Positions 18,237 through 27,019 of a stretch of DNA of 64,000 bases are shown here, in pieces (positions within the stretch are counted from its first letter, which is position 1; each line of letters opens with the position of its first letter). The translations under genes and the position numbers were made by a program. The stretch is from assembly GCA_014874385.1 (NCBI GenBank), contig JACWAE010000048.1, forward strand, positions 24,327-88,326. The letters run 5' to 3'. This stretch comes from Dehalococcoidia bacterium. Lineage in GTDB: Bacteria; Chloroflexota; Dehalococcoidia; SZUA-161. The notes beneath the pieces were generated by a model that worked only from the letters and a program-made list of their open reading frames with translations, searched no databases and was not told the DNA's origin.

Positions 18237-18713
18237 CTACCTCCGGCTAGCACCGAATATGATAACCAGGCCTATGACCAAAATAACCAGGGCGATGAAA
18301 ACACCCCAGTGGAACCACCAGAATAAACCGAAGTTACTCAAGAGTATAACTATGCCGATAACGACAATTAATATCCCTAAGAAAGTTCTGCGCCCATGGT
18401 GAAAGCTGGCGACATCCGTCGACTCACCTTCTTTCCGCTCAAAAGTAGAACGAATCTCGCTGGCGGAGGCTTTGATGTCCTCTATATTCTCTTTTATCGC
18501 TTCCCGCGGTGTGGCGACTTTTGAGCCCTCCGGGGGGACGATGATTGCCATTATGATATAAGCGAGGATGCCCAGACCGTCGGCAAATATCAGCAACACC
18601 GCTACTATTCTTACGATAACTGGATTGATGTCAAAATACTTCGCCAGGCCGCCGCACACCCCCCAAATCATTCTATCTGTCCGACTTCGATAAAGCCTTT
18701 TCTCCATGTCCAT
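18237..18713 (-). CDS. PspC-domain membrane protein
   Basis: A 158 aa protein. The N-terminal PspC domain ([21 protein letters not shown], then two hydrophobic stretches) is followed by a charged linker and a second membrane pair, [15 protein letters not shown] and [18 protein letters not shown]. PspC proteins sense membrane damage in phage-shock-type responses. It is the first gene of a two-gene unit with the LiaF-like gene. The start may be ATG at 18713 or two codons later. Confidence 0.85.
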   Translation of the reverse strand: MDMEKRLYRSRTDRMIWGVCGGLAKYFDINPVIVRIVAVLLIFADGLGILAYIIMAIIVPPEGSKVATPREAIKENIEDIKASASEIRSTFERKEGESTDVASFHHGRRTFLGILIVVIGIVILLSNFGLFWWFHWGVFIALVILVIGLVIIFGASRR

Positions 18714-19073
18714 CTCCTGAGCTTAATCGTGTGCGGGATTATACTACAAAAATACGTCGAGTGTCTATCCCGGCAACAAGGAGGTCGCTTAGCTACTCTT
18801 TTCAACCCCCTTTATCCCCCAATCTTGGGGGATTTTAGATTTGGGGGACACCCCCAAACCCCTGGCAAAGGGGGTGAACCCCCTCTGCACTCCCCCTTAT
18901 TAAATAACTTCGTAACAGGTTGTCTGAGCAAACACGTAGACCAGATAATATCGACAAGTCTGTCATTCTTTGTCTTTTCGTCAATCGGGCCAAAGGCCCT
19001 GCCTTTATACGGTATTTCATCGATACGGCAATATTTTGACAGATTTTCGTAATTATTTCAGGGATAAGTACTA
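18714..19073. other. Intergenic region with G/C-run hairpins
   Basis: No gene supported. At 18814-18883 three perfect hairpins follow one another: ATCCCCCAA-TC-TTGGGGGAT, TTTGGGGG-ACA-CCCCCAAA and GGGGGT-GA-ACCCCC. This resembles short interspersed repeats seen in many bacterial contigs. Nothing else is recognisable up to the promoter at 19074. Confidence 0.6.
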
Positions 19074-19102
19074 TTGACAAATTAGAATAAAGGTGATATT
19101 CT
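19074..19102 (+). promoter_or_regulatory. Promoter of the glutamate synthase cluster
   Basis: Perfect TTGACA (19074-19079), 17 bp spacer, TATTCT (19097-19102). The predicted start is near 19109, immediately before the leader hairpins at 19111. No GlnR-type GTAAC/GAAAC pair was seen here. Confidence 0.75.
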
Positions 19103-19110
19103 CTAGACAA

Positions 19111-19140
19111 GCGGCAAGCGGTTGCCGCTAACCGCTTGCC
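19111..19140 (+). promoter_or_regulatory. Two mutually exclusive leader hairpins
   Basis: GCGGCAA (19111-19117) can pair with TTGCCGC (19122-19128). Alternatively GGCAAGCGGTT (19113-19123) pairs with AACCGCTTGCC (19130-19140), an 11 bp perfect stem with a 6 nt loop. The two folds share bases, so only one can form. The element begins almost at the predicted transcript start and ends 18 nt before the GTG start codon. Confidence 0.6.
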
Positions 19141-19158
19141 CATAATGAGGGAGATAAG

Positions 19159-19611
19159 GTGAAGAAGATACTGATAAAAGAGGAAGTCTGCATCGGCTGC
19201 GGCCTGTGCCGGGTCTATTGTCAGACAGAGCACTCCCGTTCCAAAGACATAATCAAGGCATTTAAGAAAGAAAGCCCCCATCCCCTGCCTCGCATCCGTG
19301 TAGAGAGAGATGGGGAGGTCTGCTTCTCAATCCAATGCCGTCACTGCGCCGAGCCCTGGTGTGTCTATTCCTGCCTGACAGGTGCCATGCGCAAGGACCC
19401 GGCGACCGGCATAGTTACAGTTGATGCTGAGAAGTGCGCCGGATGCTGGACCTGCATATTAGCATGCCCCAATGGGGCCCTGGTCAAAGATTCGGATAAC
19501 AAGGTTATCGCTAAGTGCGACCTCTGCGCTGATAAGGATGTACCGGTTTGCGTTGCTAATTGTCCCAACGAAGCGCTGGTGCTGAGCACGGATGGGAGTG
19601 AAGTCAGTTGA
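19159..19611 (+). CDS. 4Fe-4S ferredoxin-type electron transfer subunit
   Basis: A 150 aa HycB/DmsB-like protein with repeated cysteine clusters: CIGCGLCRVYC near residue 11, CRHCAEPWCVYSC near 58, CAGCWTCILAC near 94 and CDLCADKDVPVCVANC near 116. They should bind several [4Fe-4S] clusters. GTG start after GGGAGATAAG. As the first gene of the cluster it probably delivers electrons to the FMN subunit of the split glutamate synthase. Its stop overlaps the hisH start by 4 bp. Confidence 0.88.
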   Translation: MKKILIKEEVCIGCGLCRVYCQTEHSRSKDIIKAFKKESPHPLPRIRVERDGEVCFSIQCRHCAEPWCVYSCLTGAMRKDPATGIVTVDAEKCAGCWTCILACPNGALVKDSDNKVIAKCDLCADKDVPVCVANCPNEALVLSTDGSEVS

Positions 19612-20222
19612 TCGCCATAATCGACTACGGGGCTGGAAATCTGCGCAGTGTCGCCAATGCTCTGGTGAAACTGGGCTACCGGCCAAAAGTGACCCGGGAA
19701 CCGGAGGATGTTTGCAACGCTGCCGCAGTGATTTTCCCCGGCGTCGGTGCGGCCGCAGATGCTATGCAGAGCCTGAAAGATTCCGGCCTGGATGAAGCTA
19801 TTCGGGAAGTAATACGCGAGGGCCAGCCGCTCTTCGCTGTTTGCGTAGGGATGCAAGTCCTGCTGTCCTCAACTGAGGAAGGGGGATGGAATGAGTGTCT
19901 GGGGATAATTCCCGGGACAGTCAGGAGATTGCCCGCAGGGCTTAAGGTGCCACACATAGGCTGGAATCAGGTGAAACAGTTAGTCCGGCATCCTATTTTC
20001 GATGATATTCCCGATGAATCGAATTTCTATTTCGTACACAGCTATTACGCCGAGCCGGAAGATAGCACTGTTGTGGCCGGGACCACTGAATACGGGGTAA
20101 CCCTATGCAGCGTGCTCATCAAGGATAACCTGGTGGCAACTCAATTTCATCCCGAGAAAAGCGCCACTATCGGATTGAAGATGTATGACAACTTCTTGAA
20201 GATGGCCGGGGCCAAGGAGTAG
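19608..20222 (+). CDS. hisH: Imidazole glycerol phosphate synthase, glutaminase subunit
   Basis: Class I glutamine amidotransferase that feeds ammonia to HisF in histidine synthesis, 204 aa. The IDYGAGNLRSV start, the nucleophile Cys79 in FAVCVGMQ, and the His-Glu pair in TQFHPEKS (about 182-188) are intact. TTG start overlapping the ferredoxin stop. HisF is encoded 2.7 kb downstream in the same operon, separated by glutamate synthase genes. No other histidine genes are present. Confidence 0.93.
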   Translation: MIAIIDYGAGNLRSVANALVKLGYRPKVTREPEDVCNAAAVIFPGVGAAADAMQSLKDSGLDEAIREVIREGQPLFAVCVGMQVLLSSTEEGGWNECLGIIPGTVRRLPAGLKVPHIGWNQVKQLVRHPIFDDIPDESNFYFVHSYYAEPEDSTVVAGTTEYGVTLCSVLIKDNLVATQFHPEKSATIGLKMYDNFLKMAGAKE

Positions 20223-20227
20223 ATACC

Positions 20228-21532
20228 GTGTCAAAGACAAAGTCGCTGACAACAAGATACCTGATTATCGGAAACTCGGCCGGAGGCATAGGGGCTGTTG
20301 AGGCGATACGCGAGGTGGATAAGGAAGGCTCTATTATCATGATTTCTGACGAGCCCTATCCCAGCTACTCCCGCCCGCTCATCTCGAAGTATCTGACCAG
20401 GGAGCGCAGCCTTGAGAGTATGCTCTTCCGTCCACTTGAGTTCTACAGTCAGAACAATATCACATCAATTCTGGGAAAGAAGGTCAGAAGCCTGGGCCTC
20501 GGTGACCACACCGCTGAGCTTGAAAACGGTGAGCATATCTCCTGGGAGAAGCTGCTAATAGCCAGCGGCGGAGTGCCCATAGTCCCGAAGATGGAAGGAG
20601 CCGGTAAAAGAGGCATTTTCACCTTCACTACACTCGACGACGCCAAGGCCATCGACGAATTCATCGAGAACGCTCACACCGCAGTAGTCATCGGCGGCGG
20701 ACTTATCGGCATAAGCGTAACCGAAGCCCTGAAAAAGCGCGGGGTTAAGGTCACGGTAGTGGAAATGAAGGATAGAATCCTGAATACCATCCTCGATGAG
20801 CAAGCATCCTCGATCGCAGAGGAAGCTTTAAAGAGGGCTGGTATCAGAATCATTACAGGGCACACTGTGGCTGAGATTACGGGGAAGGAGTGGGTCAGGG
20901 GAGTAGTGCTGGACAGCGGAGAGGACATACCCTGTAGCATGGTGGTGGTCGCTATCGGGGTATCTCCGCGCACCGAGCTTGCCAGAGGTACAGAGATAAA
21001 GGTAAACCGCGGCATAGCGGTAGATAGTCACATGGCCACGAACTATTCGGATGTTTACTCCTGCGGTGACGCAGCCGAGGCATACGATTTCGTCTACTGC
21101 ACCAACAGGCTGACGCCAATCTGGCCCAATGCCTATATCGGAGGCAGGGTTGCCGGCTACAACATGGCCGGAGTTAAAGCTGAATATCCCGGCGGCACGG
21201 GAATGAACTCACTCAATTACTTCGGGCTGGACATCGCCGCAGCAGGTATAGCAGTCCCCCCAGAGGGCGACGGCTATGAGCTTATTCACAAACAAAAGGA
21301 TGGTATTTACCAGAGGATAGTTCTGAAGGATGACCTTATTGTGGGAATAGTCTTTGTGGGTGCTATCGAAAAAGCAGGCATACTCTTCAGCCTGATGAGG
21401 GACAGAGTCAAAGTGAGCAACTTCAAGAAGATGCTTTTGAGCGATAACTTCGGCCTAATATCTTTGCCCAAGGAGCTGTGGCAGAGGCGATTGAAGAAAG
21501 ATGCCACTATTATAGGAGGGCTCAAAAGATGA
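20228..21532 (+). CDS. FAD/NAD(P)-dependent oxidoreductase
   Basis: A 434 aa pyridine-nucleotide-disulfide-type oxidoreductase. The FAD-binding Rossmann motif is IIGNSAGGIGAVEAI (about 13-27), the NAD(P) motif is AVVIGGGLIGISVTEALKKRGVKVTVVE (about 154-181), and the second FAD contact VYSCGDAAEAYD lies near 278. It resembles NirB-type or NADH:rubredoxin/ferredoxin reductases. In this cluster it probably moves electrons between NAD(P)H and the ferredoxin for glutamate synthase. Its stop overlaps the next gene in ATGA. Confidence 0.85.
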   Translation: MSKTKSLTTRYLIIGNSAGGIGAVEAIREVDKEGSIIMISDEPYPSYSRPLISKYLTRERSLESMLFRPLEFYSQNNITSILGKKVRSLGLGDHTAELENGEHISWEKLLIASGGVPIVPKMEGAGKRGIFTFTTLDDAKAIDEFIENAHTAVVIGGGLIGISVTEALKKRGVKVTVVEMKDRILNTILDEQASSIAEEALKRAGIRIITGHTVAEITGKEWVRGVVLDSGEDIPCSMVVVAIGVSPRTELARGTEIKVNRGIAVDSHMATNYSDVYSCGDAAEAYDFVYCTNRLTPIWPNAYIGGRVAGYNMAGVKAEYPGGTGMNSLNYFGLDIAAAGIAVPPEGDGYELIHKQKDGIYQRIVLKDDLIVGIVFVGAIEKAGILFSLMRDRVKVSNFKKMLLSDNFGLISLPKELWQRRLKKDATIIGGLKR

Positions 21533-22683
21533 AAGACTTTAGCAAGATAAACAACCCCTACTCTGACGACAAGGTGATAGACGCCTGCTCCATCTTTGGC
21601 ATGATGGACACTACAGGAAAGCCATTTTCCGGCAAAGGCGTGATCAAAGCCATAGCCAACATGCATTTCCGCGGTAACGGATTGGGGGGCGGGTTCGCTA
21701 TCTATGGGTTATATCCGGAATATCCCGATTACTACGCCTTTCACATAATGTACCTGTGCCCGGAAGCGAAATCAGAAGTAGAGGCTTTTCTCAAGCAGGG
21801 GTTCTGTATTGTAGCTGCCGAAGAGGTACCCACACAGCCTACTCCCGCCATATCGGATCCGCCGATAGTATGGCGATATTTCCTCCAGGTCGAAGCACAA
21901 AACGGAGGTGGGCTTTCAGAGGATGACTATGTTGTGGAAATGGTAATGAGAATCAACACCGGAATAAGAGATGCCTTCGTTTTCTCCAGTGGCAAAAACA
22001 TGGCGGTATTCAAAGGGGTAGGCTACCCTGAGGAGATAGCCGAATATTTCTGCCTGGAGCAATACAAGGGTTATATATGGACAGCTCACGGCAGGTTCCC
22101 CACTAACACGCCGGGCTGGTGGGGCGGGGCGCATCCTTTCAACATCCTGGACTGGACGGTCGTTCATAATGGCGAGATCTCCTCCTACGGGACAAACAGG
22201 CGCTACCTCGAGGAGTTCGGCTATCATTGCACCTTGCAGACTGATACCGAGGTGATAGCCTACGCCGTAGACCTCTTGGTGCGAAGGCACGGCCTTCCAA
22301 TAGAGATAGTGGCCAAGATACTGGCACCTCCCTTCTGGAGCGACATAGAGCGACTTCCCGAAGGACAACAGAAGCTGTTTCGCACGTTGCGTCAGGTATA
22401 TGGCAGCCTGCTGATGAACGGGCCTTTTACCATAATAGTGGCTCATCACGGCGAAATGATCGGGCTCACCGACAGGATAAGGCTGCGTCCGCTCACAGTC
22501 GGGGTGAAAGACCAGAAGCTTTATCTTTCTTCCGAGGAATCAGCTATTCGCCTGATCTGCTCGGAGCCGGACCGTACCTGGATTCCTATGGGTGGCGAAC
22601 CTATTATAGGCAGGCTGAAGCCAACAGGTGCTTCGGTAAGTGCAAGAACAGAGATGCTGGGCAAAAGAAGTGTTGCCAGGTAG
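21529..22683 (+). CDS. Glutamate synthase glutaminase-domain subunit (class II GATase)
   Basis: A 384 aa stand-alone counterpart of the N-terminal amidotransferase domain of GltB, as in archaeal-type split glutamate synthases. Cys20 in DACSIFGMM is the likely N-terminal nucleophile after removal of a 19-residue propeptide. WTAHGRFPTNT, DWTVVHNGEISSYGTNRRYLE and LQTDTEVIAYAVDLL are conserved class II segments. ATG at 21529 has the ribosome site AGGAGGG; the open frame further upstream lies inside the preceding gene. Confidence 0.88.
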   Translation: MKDFSKINNPYSDDKVIDACSIFGMMDTTGKPFSGKGVIKAIANMHFRGNGLGGGFAIYGLYPEYPDYYAFHIMYLCPEAKSEVEAFLKQGFCIVAAEEVPTQPTPAISDPPIVWRYFLQVEAQNGGGLSEDDYVVEMVMRINTGIRDAFVFSSGKNMAVFKGVGYPEEIAEYFCLEQYKGYIWTAHGRFPTNTPGWWGGAHPFNILDWTVVHNGEISSYGTNRRYLEEFGYHCTLQTDTEVIAYAVDLLVRRHGLPIEIVAKILAPPFWSDIERLPEGQQKLFRTLRQVYGSLLMNGPFTIIVAHHGEMIGLTDRIRLRPLTVGVKDQKLYLSSEESAIRLICSEPDRTWIPMGGEPIIGRLKPTGASVSARTEMLGKRSVAR

Positions 22684-22696
22684 GGAGGGATGATAA

Positions 22697-22906
22697 GTGA
22701 AAACAGTTAAAGGGTTCTGCCCTAAATGCGGAAATCCAGTGGCTCTGACAGAATACGGCCAGTACTTGAGCAAGGAGCTAAGGAGATTTGATCACGTTTT
22801 CGAGGGTTGGTGCCCGAACTGCGTTGAGCGTGTGGTCGAGCATGCTGTGCTTAAGGGTTCTGAGAAACGCAAGGCAAACAGAGCAGAGCCGAAGATCGCT
22901 AAGTAG
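22697..22906 (+). CDS. Small zinc-ribbon protein
   Basis: A 69 aa protein with two CxxC pairs (CPKC at residues 8-11 and CPNC near 39-42) that should bind one zinc or an iron-sulfur site, followed by a basic tail. GTG start after GGGAGGGATGATAA. It sits between the glutaminase and hisF genes with 13 and 9 bp spacing, so it belongs to the operon. Function unknown; a role in assembly or electron transfer of the synthase is possible. Confidence 0.75.
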   Translation: MKTVKGFCPKCGNPVALTEYGQYLSKELRRFDHVFEGWCPNCVERVVEHAVLKGSEKRKANRAEPKIAK

Positions 22907-22915
22907 GACTCAACT

Positions 22916-23683
22916 ATGTTAACTAAGAGAATTATCCCGTGTCTGGATGTAACAGGGGGCCGCGTAGTTAAGGGGACGAGCTTCACCGAGCTTCGCGACG
23001 CCGGTGACCCTGTAGAGTTGGCTGCGTTCTACTACCAGCAGGACGCCGATGAGCTGGTTTTCCTGGACATCGGTGCCACACCTGAGGGACGTAAAACTAT
23101 GGTGGAAGTGATTGAAAAGGTGGCAGAACAGGTTTTCATCCCGCTCACTGTGGGTGGGGGATTGCGCAGCACGCGCGACATGAGACTTATGCTGGAATCA
23201 GGCGCGGACAAGATAACAATCAATACAGCGGCTGTCCTCAACCCCAAGCTCATCAGCGAGGGGGCAAAAAAGTTCGGCTCTCAGTGCATAGTTTTAGCTA
23301 TAGATGCCAAGAGGGTAAATAGCAACGGAGCGCCCAGATGGGAGGTCTGCACCCACGGAGGGCGCAAGTCGACAGGTATCGATGCTGTAGCGTGGGCCAG
23401 GAAAGCTATCGAGCTTGGTGCCGGTGAGGTGCTCCTTACCAGTTGGGATGCCGATGGCCACCGCAGCGGATATGACCTGGAGCTAACCCGTGTCATGAGC
23501 GAGTCGCTGCCCGTGCCAGTAATAGCAAGCGGCGGCGCAGGCAATCTCGAACATCTCTATCAAGCGCTTGTGGTCGGCAAGGCTGATGCCGCTCTTGCTG
23601 CCAGCATCTTTCACTATCGCACTTATTCGATTCGCCAGGCAAAGGACTATCTGGCTGAAAGAGGGATTCCCGTCAGGAGATAG
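22916..23683 (+). CDS. hisF: Imidazole glycerol phosphate synthase, cyclase subunit
   Basis: A 255 aa TIM barrel. The catalytic Asp in IPCLDVTGG (residue 11) and the second Asp in LAIDAKR are present, as are the phosphate-binding VGGGLRS and [10 protein letters not shown] loops. The segment usually LTSMDRDGT reads LTSWDADGH here, a modest change. It is embedded between the glutaminase and FMN subunits of glutamate synthase. All catalytic residues are intact, so ordinary histidine synthesis is the best call. Confidence 0.94.
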   Translation: MLTKRIIPCLDVTGGRVVKGTSFTELRDAGDPVELAAFYYQQDADELVFLDIGATPEGRKTMVEVIEKVAEQVFIPLTVGGGLRSTRDMRLMLESGADKITINTAAVLNPKLISEGAKKFGSQCIVLAIDAKRVNSNGAPRWEVCTHGGRKSTGIDAVAWARKAIELGAGEVLLTSWDADGHRSGYDLELTRVMSESLPVPVIASGGAGNLEHLYQALVVGKADAALAASIFHYRTYSIRQAKDYLAERGIPVRR

Positions 23684-23695
23684 CAGGGGGATAAC

Positions 23696-25201
23696 GTGAA
23701 GACATATTTGCCACCGAAATTTATAGTTGAGCGCGACCCTGAGCGCTGCATCCAGTGTCAGGTGTGTGTTAATCAATGCTCCTTTGACACTCATTACTAT
23801 GATGCTGAGGACGATGTTGTGAGAAGCCGCGAAGGAACGTGCGTCGGCTGTCACCGCTGCGTCGTGTTCTGCCCTACTAATGCCTTAACCGTAAGAGCGA
23901 ACCCACTGGACTACAGGGAGAACTTCAACTGGCGCCCCGAGGTAATCGAGGATATTATCAAGCAGGCTGAGACCGGCGGAGTGCTTCTCACAGGGATGGG
24001 CAACGATAAGGGTTACCGCGTCTACTGGGACCACCTGGTTCTCAACGCCAGCCAGGTGACGAATCCCTCCATTGACCCGTTGCGGGAGCCTATGGAGCTC
24101 ACTACTTATCTGGGTAGCAAGCCAGATAAGGTAGAGATAGAGCCAAACAGTCTGAGCCTGAAGACCAACGTTGGTCCTCAGGTCAAAATCGAGGTGCCCG
24201 TAATGTTCGCTGCCATGTCCTACGGGGCAGTGAGCCTGAATGTGCATGAGTCCCTGGCACGCGCAGCCACTGAGGCAGGCACTTTATGGAACACTGGAGA
24301 AGGCGGACTTCATCCAAGCCTGTATAAGTACGGTGCCAACACAATAGTGCAGGTGGCATCAGGCAGGTTCGGCGTCCACCAGGATTACCTCGATGCTGCC
24401 GCGGTGGTCGAGATAAAGATCGGCCAGGGGGCTAAGCCCGGCATCGGTGGCCATCTCCCCGGGGAAAAAGTGAGCGCCGAGGTATCCATGACCAGGATGA
24501 TCCCTCGGGGCACGGATGCGCTGTCCCCAGCACCGCAGCACGACATATATTCTATCGAGGACCTGGCACAGCTCGTCCATGCCTTGAAAGAGGCTACCAA
24601 CTATAGCAAGCCTATTTCAGTCAAGATAGCTGCCGTCCATAACTCGGCAGCCATCGCCAGCGGGATGGTACGAGCCGGAGCGGATATCATAGTACTCGAT
24701 GGATTGCGGGGCTCTACTGGAGCTGCGCCCAAGATTATCCGCGACAATGTGGGCATACCCATTGAGATGGCCCTCGCATCTGTTGATAGCAGGCTGAGAC
24801 AGGAAGGCATACGCAACCAGGCCTCCCTCGTAATTTCGGGCGGCATCAGGAACAGCGGAGACGTGGCGAAGGCGATCGCTTTAGGTGCAGATGCTGTCTA
24901 TATCGGCACCGCAGCCCTGGTTGCTTTGGGCTGCTGCCTCTGCCAGCAATGCCACACAGGCAAATGCGCCTGGGGCATCTGCACGACAGACCTTGCCCTG
25001 ACCAAGAGAATCAACCCCGACATCGGGGCCAGAAGGCTGGCCAACCTGCTCCGCGGCTGGAGCCTAGAACTGAAGGACATTTTGGGTGGCATGGGAGTCA
25101 ATGCCCTGGAGAGTCTGAGAGGTAACCGATTGCACTTGAGAGGTGTTGGGCTAACTGACACCGAGCTAGAAATCCTGGGAGTAAGAATGGCAGGCAGCTA
25201 A
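23696..25201 (+). CDS. Glutamate synthase FMN-domain subunit with ferredoxin domain
   Basis: A 501 aa protein. Residues about 15-65 hold two 4Fe-4S clusters (CIQCQVCVNQC, CVGCHRCVVFC). The rest matches the central FMN and synthase domain of GltB: MSYGAVSLNVHESLARAA, KIGQGAKPGIGGHLPG, DGLRGSTGAAP and ISGGIRNSGDVAKAIALGADAVYIGT. The CCLCQQCHTGKCAWGIC region near 408-424 supplies the third iron-sulfur site. This is the catalytic alpha subunit of the archaeal-type enzyme. GTG start after GGGGG. Confidence 0.93.
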   Translation: MKTYLPPKFIVERDPERCIQCQVCVNQCSFDTHYYDAEDDVVRSREGTCVGCHRCVVFCPTNALTVRANPLDYRENFNWRPEVIEDIIKQAETGGVLLTGMGNDKGYRVYWDHLVLNASQVTNPSIDPLREPMELTTYLGSKPDKVEIEPNSLSLKTNVGPQVKIEVPVMFAAMSYGAVSLNVHESLARAATEAGTLWNTGEGGLHPSLYKYGANTIVQVASGRFGVHQDYLDAAAVVEIKIGQGAKPGIGGHLPGEKVSAEVSMTRMIPRGTDALSPAPQHDIYSIEDLAQLVHALKEATNYSKPISVKIAAVHNSAAIASGMVRAGADIIVLDGLRGSTGAAPKIIRDNVGIPIEMALASVDSRLRQEGIRNQASLVISGGIRNSGDVAKAIALGADAVYIGTAALVALGCCLCQQCHTGKCAWGICTTDLALTKRINPDIGARRLANLLRGWSLELKDILGGMGVNALESLRGNRLHLRGVGLTDTELEILGVRMAGS

Positions 25202-25202
25202 G

Positions 25203-25976
25203 ATGACAGAGAAAGTTCACAGCGAGAAAGCTAACACAGTAGTGAAGATAGATGCCTATGGGCTTTCCCATCGGGAGCTCAACGCAAAGCTGAGGGAAGC
25301 AGTCTCGAATGGGAGCCAGAAGATTGAGCTTCGGAATGTTTACGGCCAGAGATATATCGGGACAGACTTAGATAAAGCGGTTGAGATTGAGATATTCGGC
25401 GTTCCAGGAAATGACCTGGGTGCGTTCATGAACGGGCCCAGGATTATTGTTCGCGGCAATGCCCAGGATGGCTGCGGGAATACTATGAACAACGGCGAGA
25501 TAATTGTTCATGGCCACGCGGGAGATATTATCGGCCTCTCGGCCAGAGGCGGAAAGATTTTTGTCCGCGACGACGTGGGCTACAGGGCCGGCATCCACAT
25601 AAAGGAGTACCAGGACAAGAAGCCGGTGCTGGTCATAGGAGGCACAGCCCAGGACTTTTTCGGTGAGTACATGGCTGGGGGGGTTGTAATCTTACTTGGC
25701 CTCAATCTGAAAGAGGGCGAACATCATAAAGCCAAATTCATCGGCACCGGCATGCACGGCGGTGTTATTTACCTTCGAGGCAGCGTGGATAATTATCAAC
25801 TGGGCAAAGAGGTGGGGGTTGCCGAACTGGAAGAGAAGGACTGCCAGACTCTTAAGGAACTTGTCGGTGAGTTTGCCTCCCATTTCGACTTCAACGCTGA
25901 AGAGATACTGAAGCAAAAGTTCAGCAAGCTATTCCCGCGCTGGCTCAGACCTTACGGCAGGCTCTATGCCTATTAA
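25203..25976 (+). CDS. Glutamate synthase GXGXG-domain subunit
   Basis: A 257 aa protein matching the C-terminal GXGXG (beta-helix) domain of GltB, which has only a structural role. Repeats with GxxxG spacing run through about residues 75-190, such as GNAQDGCGNTMNNGEIIVHGHAGD and MAGGVVILLG. It starts 1 bp after the preceding stop. With the glutaminase and FMN subunits it completes the split enzyme. Confidence 0.9.
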   Translation: MTEKVHSEKANTVVKIDAYGLSHRELNAKLREAVSNGSQKIELRNVYGQRYIGTDLDKAVEIEIFGVPGNDLGAFMNGPRIIVRGNAQDGCGNTMNNGEIIVHGHAGDIIGLSARGGKIFVRDDVGYRAGIHIKEYQDKKPVLVIGGTAQDFFGEYMAGGVVILLGLNLKEGEHHKAKFIGTGMHGGVIYLRGSVDNYQLGKEVGVAELEEKDCQTLKELVGEFASHFDFNAEEILKQKFSKLFPRWLRPYGRLYAY

Positions 25977-25991
25977 ATTGGGGGGTGAGAT

Positions 25992-26993
25992 ATGATAGGC
26001 CAAGAGGCTCCAGATATAGAAAGAAAGATAGTAGCAATCTTAAAAGTGCTCAGCGATTCCCAGGAGCCGCTGGGCGGCAGGGTTATCGCCCGTCGTTTAA
26101 GCGATTTCGGGATCGAGTTGGGTGAGAGAGCAGTCAGATACCACCTCAAGCTAATGGATGGTCGAGGTCTCACCAGACCAGTGGGACTGAGGGATGGCAG
26201 GTCTATTACTGAGAGAGGGATTGAGGAGCTAGGCGGTGCTCTGGTCCGTGACCGGGTGGCCTCTATAGCCGCCAGGATCGAACTGCTGGCCTATCGAACC
26301 TCTTTCAACCCGGAGAAACGTACAGGTGAGGTTCCCATCAATACATCACTGTTTCCCAAGGAACAATTCAGAAAAGCCCTTTCTGCGATGAAAGATTCTT
26401 TTAAAGCCGGGCTCTGTGTCAGCGACCTGGTAGCTGTGGCATTCGAGGGAGAGGCGCTTGGCGAGATACCAGTGCCGCCACGCAAAATAGGACTGGCTAC
26501 CGTATCGAATGTAACAGTAAACGGAGTTCTGCTAAAGGCAGGCGTACCACTGGATTCCAGGTTCGGGGGCGTACTCCAATTTCGTAACCACAAACCGCTC
26601 AGGTTCGTCGAACTGATAGAGTGTTCAGGCTGCTCACTATCTCCCGCCGAGATATTCCTCGCCAGCAGAATGACCAGTGTCCGGGAGGTAGCAAATACAG
26701 AAGAAGGCAAGATACTGGCTCATTTCCGCGAACTTCCGTCCCCCTGTAGACCGGCGGTGGAGACCATCATCGGGAAACTAAATGCGGCAGGCATCGGCGG
26801 CGTCGTTATGATAGGTAAGCCAAATGAGACGGTATGCGAGATACCAGTAGCTTTCAATAAGATCGGAATGGTACTTCAAAGCGGGCTCAACCCAATAGCA
26901 GCCGCAGTGGAAGCAGGTGTAGAAGTAACAAATCGTGCCATGAGCGGTGTAATCGACTATAGCAAGCTGAGAAAATTTGAGGACTTATTATAG
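25992..26993 (+). CDS. nrpR: NrpR-type nitrogen regulator, copy 1
   Basis: A 333 aa protein with an N-terminal winged helix (about 8-75; LGERAVRYHLKLMDGRGLT) and one DUF128/NRD domain (about 85-330; EVPINTSLFPKEQF, RFGGVLQFRN, REL-PSPCRP). NrpR represses nitrogen genes in methanogens and is released by 2-oxoglutarate. The gene follows the GXGXG gene by 15 bp with a strong ribosome site, so it is probably co-transcribed with glutamate synthase and may control it. It is about 45-50% identical by eye to the second copy at 34023. Confidence 0.88.
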   Translation: MIGQEAPDIERKIVAILKVLSDSQEPLGGRVIARRLSDFGIELGERAVRYHLKLMDGRGLTRPVGLRDGRSITERGIEELGGALVRDRVASIAARIELLAYRTSFNPEKRTGEVPINTSLFPKEQFRKALSAMKDSFKAGLCVSDLVAVAFEGEALGEIPVPPRKIGLATVSNVTVNGVLLKAGVPLDSRFGGVLQFRNHKPLRFVELIECSGCSLSPAEIFLASRMTSVREVANTEEGKILAHFRELPSPCRPAVETIIGKLNAAGIGGVVMIGKPNETVCEIPVAFNKIGMVLQSGLNPIAAAVEAGVEVTNRAMSGVIDYSKLRKFEDLL

Positions 26994-27019
26994 AAAGTGA
27001 CAGCGGAGGCTGGTCCACC

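Noticed and set aside
18814..18883. CRISPR-like repeats
   Set aside because: The three G/C-run palindromes differ in sequence, and there are no regular spacers or cas genes.
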